DNA of 64,000 nt from Pseudomicrostroma phylloplanum (Eukaryota; Basidiomycota; Exobasidiomycetes; Microstromatales): assembly GCA_039545275.1 (NCBI GenBank), contig BCHS01000005.1, positions 186,001-250,000 of the forward strand, given 5' to 3'. The notes under the pieces are model-generated. The model saw only the letters and a program-made list of their open reading frames with translations, was not told where the DNA came from and ran no database searches. This document shows positions 58,401 through 64,000 of this stretch, one piece after another. The stretch's first letter is position 1, and every line of letters begins with the position of its first letter. Position numbers and translations under genes: made by a program.

Positions 58401-58750
58401 TCGCCAGCATCGTCGACGAGCAACCCATACCGCTTCGATCCCGAGGCGCTCGAGGAATCTTGCGCTGCGCTTCCGGCGCCAGAAGCAGCAGCGCTGGAAC
58501 CAGCCTGAGCAGATGCCGAAGAAGGCTTGCTCTGCGGTAGCTTAGTCCAGAGCTGTCGTACGAAGCTGTGCGCCTCAGGTGTGTCGGGAAGGTCGAGGGA
58601 GGTGAGGGAGTGGAAGAGGTCGGCGGCTGACTTTGCCTTTAAAGCAGACGCCCAGACGAAGTCTACGATGACGCTATTGGACTGTCCATACAGGCCAATG
58701 CAATGGTCGCCGATCCAGCGGCGCACCTCTGGAGAGGCTGAAGACGCCAT
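55417..58750 (-). CDS. PRP2: DEAH-box spliceosomal helicase PRP2/DHX16
   Basis: Minus-strand exons 57817-58750, 56616-57733 and 55417-56541 give 1058 residues, near the human DHX16 length. The N-terminal 310 residues are charged and coiled (a PWI-like start, [22 protein letters not shown]). Helicase motifs: GETGSGKT about 436-443 (I), TQPRRVAA (Ia), DEAH 534-537 (II), SATLDAEKF (III), TGQDEID (IV), TNIAETS (V), QRAGRAGR (VI). Winged-helix, ratchet and OB regions follow, ending [15 protein letters not shown]2 drives catalytic activation of the spliceosome by displacing SF3a/SF3b from the branch site. I call it DHX16 and not DHX8/15/38 from the N-terminal region and the overall resemblance; paralogue confusion is unlikely. 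Confidence 0.94.
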
Positions 58751-59003
58751 ACAGTCGGCCGCTAGAGGTTAGCACGGCTATTATGGTGGAAGGTACAAGG
58801 AAGAAGGATGCTCAGTGGTAACATGGTCAGGACTGTGCGGAAGGGAGCACTGCTCGAGTCGGGCCACGGCAGACGCGGAACGGAAACGAGATTTGAGATT
58901 TTTGGCTCAGAGGAAGGAAGCAAGGATACACCACTCCCTTTCCTCGAGGCCTAGTCTACCATAGCATCCTCCCCTCTCCACTCCTCGACGTCAAAGTCTT
59001 AAG
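58751..59003. promoter_or_regulatory. Bidirectional promoter PRP2/NOC3
   Basis: 253 bp between two divergent start codons. Confidence 0.6.
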
Positions 59004-62000
59004 ATGGGAGCCAAACTGAAGAAGTTCAAGAAGCCATCTTCACACTCGGCTGCCTCATCGGCCAAGAAGGCCAACGGCAGTGGACCAGTTGCTGGCAAGA
59101 GCCAGAAGAAGAAGCAAAGAGGCCCGAAGGCATACATCTCCGATGCAAGCGATCACCTGGTGCAGAAGCAGAAGAATCTTCAAGATGGATCGGATAGCCA
59201 AGAGAGTGATGGAGAAGAGGAGCTAAGAGCAGCCATGGAGGCGGAAGATATGGCTGGAGCAGGGGCAGACTCGGAGTCTGAGATGGAGGAGGGAGAAGAC
59301 GAGGAGGTGGTCCAGAGGAAGCCCGCAATGGACAAGGGCAAGGGCAAGGCTGTGGACAGTGGCGCACAGAATTTCCTCCTGAACCTCGATAAGAAGGTTA
59401 TCAGCAGGTGAGTATAGTAGTGGTCTCACCATGCATTTACCAGATCTGCCCGCTCATCTCTTGATTCGGATACTTCGGTTACGCCCACAGATCTCGAGCG
59501 GAGGAGGCGAGGCTCAAGAAAGCCGAGCGCAAGGCCCAAAGAGCTGACCAGAATGGCTCAGCTTCGCGTAGCGATGACAGACGGCAACCCACACGAGATG
59601 ATAGTGACGACGGCAGCACGGATATGGAGGGGGCCAGCGAATCTAGCGACGAAGACGACGGCTTTGGAGACCTCGCTTCCGATGAGGACTTTGACTCTGA
59701 GGCCTCCTTCTCTGACGAGAGTCAGGATGAGTCGAGCGACAGCGAAGATGGAGGCGAAAAGGCGGAGAGGCTACACGAAGAGAGGATGAAGGCCAGAAGG
59801 AAGAGGGAGCAGGTCGAGGAGGCCCAAGAAGCGCAGACCTCAAAGCGGAAGCGGCTGCCAGTGCGAGGTACCGAGGGCAAGTGGACAGATGACGACAGCG
59901 AAGGCGAGAGCTCGGAGTGCTCCACTTCGGCGAAGCCTGAAAAGAAGAAGAAGAGCAGGGCCATTCATGCGGTCCAAGTCGCTGATGCTCTCTCGTCGGA
60001 AGAGGAAGAGGACCCGGAAGAGCTGGAAGCTCAAAGGCGGGCTCAACAGCAGCCCCTCTCGACGATCACCAGTGCAGCTCGATTCGGTCTCCAAGCCCCG
60101 TACTCAATCATGCTGCTCAAGCCCAAGAGTGCCCGAGTCGCTGCTGCTAGGGAACAGATTGCCCGGCTCTCGACAGACATCGTAGGAGACCCAGAGGTCT
60201 CCATCGGCCTGCTCCGTCGACTATCCGTCTTTGCTCAGAGCACAATTGCCCGACCCGAGCACGACTCTATGGCACGCGAAAAGGGCTTGCCCACCAAGAT
60301 TGAAGTCGATGATGCCATCCGCGGAGCAGCGCTGCTCTCCCTGACTGCCGTCTATGTGGATGTGCTACCAGGCTACAGGATTAGGGCGCTGACCGACAAA
60401 GAGAAGGAGGAGAAGGTCAATCAAGAGACTTCGAGGAGGCGAGAATACGAACAGGGCCTTGTGGACGTATACCGAACGCACTTGGAGACCTGTGGGAAGG
60501 TTCTGAGGGGTAAGTTGCTGGCATATTGGGGAGCATGGCCCGCTGTCATCAAAGGCTGAACCTCTTCCGTTCTCTCTCCGCAGACAAGTCCCAAATCTCC
60601 TCGATCGCTTTGCGCTCCATGAGCATCCTTCTGACACGAGCAACCCACTTCAACTACCGTACCAACCTCACTGGCGCTCTTGTCTCGCAGCTCTCCCGCC
60701 GGTCCTGGAGTGCAGACTCGCAGCTGTGTGCAGACAGCCTGATCGAGGTACTCAAGCGTGACCTGGGTGGAGAAGTGAGCCTAGAGGTGGTCCGCCTGCT
60801 GAATCGCATGATCAAGGAGAGGCACTACAAGATCAACGCCAAGGTCTTGAACATCCTCCTCCATCTCCGTCTCAAGGACGAGCTCGGTGGCAGACGCTCC
60901 GGTACCGTCTATGCGGACCGAGTCAAGAAGGACTCGGACGGAGTAGCAGACAAGAAGAAGTTCCAGTCGGGCAAGGGCAAGGCTAAGCCTCGCGATGTGA
61001 GAAAGGGCAAAGGGGAGCATCTGAGCAAGACGCAGGTGAAGAAGATGCGCGAGGTCAAGGAGGCCGAGAGGGACATGAAGGAGGCCGAGGCGGAGATCGA
61101 CAAGGAGGATCGAGACCGCAACCAAACAGAGACGCTCAAGCTCCTCTTTGTCCTCTACTTTTCCATCCTCAAGGCCGACGAGGCGCCCGCTCCCCTCCTT
61201 GGCGCTGCGCTCGAGGGTCTAGCTCGCTTTGCCCACCGAGTCAACGTCGACTTTTTCCGGGACCTGCTCGCCGTGCTACGCAAGCACGTCGAGGAAGCCC
61301 GCGCCAACGCCTTGGCTCGCAACGCAGAGCTGCTAGGCGGGCTCATCGATGATGCTGAAGAGGACGGCGAGGGCGGACAAGCGGCGGCTCTACTGGCACA
61401 GGAGCCTGTGCAGGACGATCTGCGCAAGGCCCTCCTATGTCTGGTCACTGCCTTTGAGCTCCTGAGCGGGCAGGGAGAGGCGCTGAACATTGATCTATCG
61501 GATATGGTTGCGCACCTCTACTCGGTGATGCTCCCGCTCTGCTCCTCCCCTTCCATCGAAGAGGTTCCCATCGTAGTAGGCCAATCGGCCGCACAGACGA
61601 CCGGCAGCGCCAACGCCGCTTCTTCTTCTTCTCAGGGCAACACCCACCTGCTACGTACCGATGCAGACCTTCTACTGCGTGCCGTGGACCTCTGTCTTCT
61701 CCGCCCGCGCCTGAGCGAGCTCCCCTCGGAGCGCTCCGCAGCCTTCGTAAAACGCATGCTCGTATGCGCCCTCTACACTCCTGCCAATACCAGTCTGCGC
61801 TTGCTGGGCGTGGTGCGCTCGATGATCGGGAAAGATCCCAAGCTGGAGGCGTTGCTCGATACAGAGGACCGCGCGAAGAATGGGAGGTATGATCCGTTGG
61901 GAGAGGATGTTGAGGCGGCGAGGCCGTTGGGTGCGGGAGAGGTGGCGTGGGAGTTGCATTTGCTGGCGCAGAATGTTAATGAGGACGTGGCGATGGCGGC

Positions 62001-62028
62001 TGCTGCGATTCTGGCGTGGCAGAGTTGA
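59004..62028 (+). CDS. NOC3: Nucleolar complex protein NOC3
   Basis: Exons 59004-59407, 59491-60509 and 60584-62028 give 955 residues. The N-terminal third is highly charged, with acidic Ser/Glu/Asp stretches and basic lysine runs (KKLKKFKKP-like start MGAKLKKFKK). The conserved NOC3 part includes VDVLPGYRIRALTDKEKEEKV, REYEQGLVDVYRTHLE, HFNYRTNLTGALVSQLSRR, RLLNRMIKERHYKINAKVLN and, at the C-terminus, the CBF/MAK21-type region with ELHLLAQNVNEDVAMAAAAI. A basic linker (KKFQSGKGKAKPRDVRKGKGE) sits in the middle. NOC3 with NOC2 drives pre-60S maturation and has been linked to replication licensing in yeast. Confidence 0.95.
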
Positions 62029-62163
62029 TGTCGCTTTCTGGCCAGTCAGTCAGTCAGTCATTGTCCCACCTCATCAGCGATTAGCAATATCATCGGCCCT
62101 CTCGACTGTTACGCAATGATGAACATCCTCCTTTTGTATTGACAAGGGGCGTCCATTCACCGT

Positions 62164-64000
62164 CTACAATTCGTCCTTCTTCGGCACAGGCGGGCCGTCG
62201 GACCGCAGTGGAGTTTCGTTGCCAGACGGGTAGCAGACGGTAGGTGTGCTGATCTTCATCGAGTAGATGCACTTTTCGGCCTATGGGCGCGTATGCGAGA
62301 GGGAAGGAGAACAAAGCAATCAGTGACAGCTTATGGAAATATCCTGCCGACTCTAGCACTTACCTCGAAGACGTCCAGCACGGCATTCTCCATCGCACAC
62401 TGCACATCGACAATCGTGCTCCTCTCAGGTCCATTCCAGCACCTCTGTCCCCTCTGGTAGATCTGCCTCTTGTAGAACTCCTCCTTTCTCTCTCCATCAT
62501 GCGTGATACTCTCGTCCAGAGGTTGAAACCGATCAAAATTGCCCAGCCGGACATTAGACCCGCCCTTATTGGGCTTCTGAGTGGTATGTCCAAAGAAGCA
62601 GTACTCGTACGTGTACTCTCCCATGTTCTTCTCGATGCACTTCCCCTCTAGCGCCTTCCACTCTAGCTCATTCCCATACTTGACCGGGTCAGCTTGAACT
62701 TGTTTGAGCTTTTGGTCGAGGGAGCTGGTGATCTTGCGCAAGGTGTGAGAGGCCTCGTTCTTGGCTTGGCGAGCGGCAGTGACGGTGGCGGACTCGGTGT
62801 CTCCGCCAGCTGAGGATTGCTTGCCGCGCTTGACACCGGTGATGATGTTGGTTTTGAGGAGGATGTCCAAGAAGCTGTCCACAAAGGAGTCGATGTACGG
62901 CACGAGCGGCTCAGGAAGGTACTCGTGCAGGCGGAAGACTGTGGAACCGGCCATGGGGCAAGGATCGATCAGCATACTGGCGTCCTTTACGACTGGACGC
63001 CGAATGTAACACTCACGGAGGCCTTCTTGGTCAGCGACGGCACCCTTGGACATGTCATCCTCCATGAGTTCAAGCGTCTCCTTGGCAGCCATGTCCCTCA
63101 ATTTGCTCCTTGGCCAGTCACCTTCCTCCATCAGCTTCTGCAACTTGATGTTCTCTTCGAATGTAACAGGCGAGCGCCCTTCTTCGCCGCCTTCGTCCTC
63201 GTCGCCCTCACTTGCACTCTCCGCAGGCTCCTCTTCTCCTTCGTCGGCTTGTGCATCGATGTCTCCGCCTTTGCGCCAGGAGCGGTAGGCCATGACTGCT
63301 CCCTTGACGGCCATGTCCTGGTAGTTGGGGTTGTAGCCAGAGGAGAGATCGTCGAGGAGGTCCGTCAACTTCCTCAGCTCCTTTCTCAGCTCATTCTCTC
63401 GCTCGAGAAGAGCAGAGATACCGTCCTGGCGGGACTTGAGGGTAGCATAGAGTGGACTCTTCTTCTTCTCTTCCATGACGGCCTCGCCTACCGATTCCGC
63501 TCGAGTGAGCTCCTCCTGCTTGCGAGCCTCATTCTCCTTGGCCACCTCCACCTCGACTTCGAGGGCGGTAATCTCGGCCTGTAAAGTTTCAATCTGCTTC
63601 TTGGCCTCGTAGATGTAGCCCGCCCTAATCTTCGAACCGGCACGCTTGATGTTGTCTTCCTGCTGCTTCTGCTTGCGGTACGCCTTGCCGACTTGAGCGC
63701 ACCGGTTTGGGCACTGGATTTTACCGTCGTACTCATCTGTGCCATCACAGCACTCGGGATCGCAGATTCCGTCGTTGATCCGACTTGCGAGAAGACGGGC
63801 GGGGATATGACGCTCGTTGGCGCAGTAGAAGGTAGCGTTCTTTTGTCCCCCCGCTGCTCCGACGACGCTTCCGCTGCAGGCAGAGGTACCGGGCTCGTCT
63901 GACCCGTCGGGGCAATCGCAGTAGTCATCATTGACGGCCGTGAAAGGAATGGAGGTCGAACCGTCCAGACAGCGCCATTGCGAAGGATCGCTTTCGAGAG
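62164..64000 (-). CDS. GTB1: Glucosidase II beta subunit, 5' end missing at window edge
   Basis: Minus-strand exons 63017-64000 (continues beyond the window), 62364-62938 and 62164-62280; 557 residues are visible. At the N-terminal side there are two LDLa-type cysteine-rich repeats (NDDYCDCPDGSDEPGTSAC, NDGICDPECCDGTDEYDGK), then a coiled coil, an acidic stretch (EEEPAESASEGDEDEGGEEG) and the C-terminal mannose-6-phosphate-receptor homology domain with conserved cysteines (KCIEKNMGEYTYEYCFFG, RCWNGPERSTIVDVQC, KISTPTVCYPSGNE). It ends KDEL, an ER-retrieval signal. The subunit holds the catalytic alpha chain in the ER lumen for N-glycan trimming. The intron 62939-63016 is 78 bases without an in-frame stop. 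The signal peptide is outside the window. Confidence 0.95.

Overview
The window is nuclear DNA of a fungus with short introns (mostly 55-300 nt, most donors reading GTGAGT), compact gene spacing, serine/alanine/glutamine-rich disordered regions and many CT-rich promoters. The gene set (MedA and VelB regulators, glycogenin, Grg1/CCG-1, CIA2, MCUR1-like DUF1640 protein) and the intron density fit a basidiomycete, probably Ustilaginomycotina; this placement is inference from family resemblance, since no rRNA or mitochondrial marker is present.

Left arm (1-9.7 kb) is gene-poor and accessory. Two decayed partial copies (6-616 and about 1075-1560) lie upstream of an apparently intact three-exon paralogue (2661-5712) that encodes a 951-residue protein with an acidic N-terminus, a GIY-YIG nuclease-like core and a large C-terminal region I do not recognise. 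After about 1.9 kb without a convincing gene comes a small Grg1/CCG-1 homologue on the minus strand.

From 9.7 kb onward the window is dense housekeeping and regulatory DNA: VTI1 SNARE, ATP23 metalloprotease, PKA regulatory subunit, an aldehyde dehydrogenase with a possible alternative mitochondrial presequence, a MedA-type regulator, SF3B1, TRAPPC2L, a VelB-like velvet protein, an unassigned 960-residue protein, a Vip1-type inositol pyrophosphate synthase whose reading frame runs without a stop into guanylate kinase, a DUF1640 mitochondrial protein, CIA2, glycogenin, a DCAF7/WDR68-type WD40 protein, RBX1, a Tctex-1 dynein light chain, the NFS1 cysteine desulfurase, the PRP2/DHX16 helicase, NOC3, and the 3' part of the glucosidase II beta subunit, which runs off the right edge.

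Neighbours are mostly unrelated in pathway, as is normal for a fungal chromosome. Several pairs are divergent over about 230-570 bp and probably share promoters (SF3B1/TRAPPC2L, DUF1640/CIA2, RBX1/Tctex-1, PRP2/NOC3, unassigned/VIP1). The strongest candidates for something undescribed are the continuous Vip1-guanylate kinase frame and the GIY-YIG gene with its decayed relatives. All exon boundaries were built by hand from splice consensus, phase and family conservation, without transcript data.
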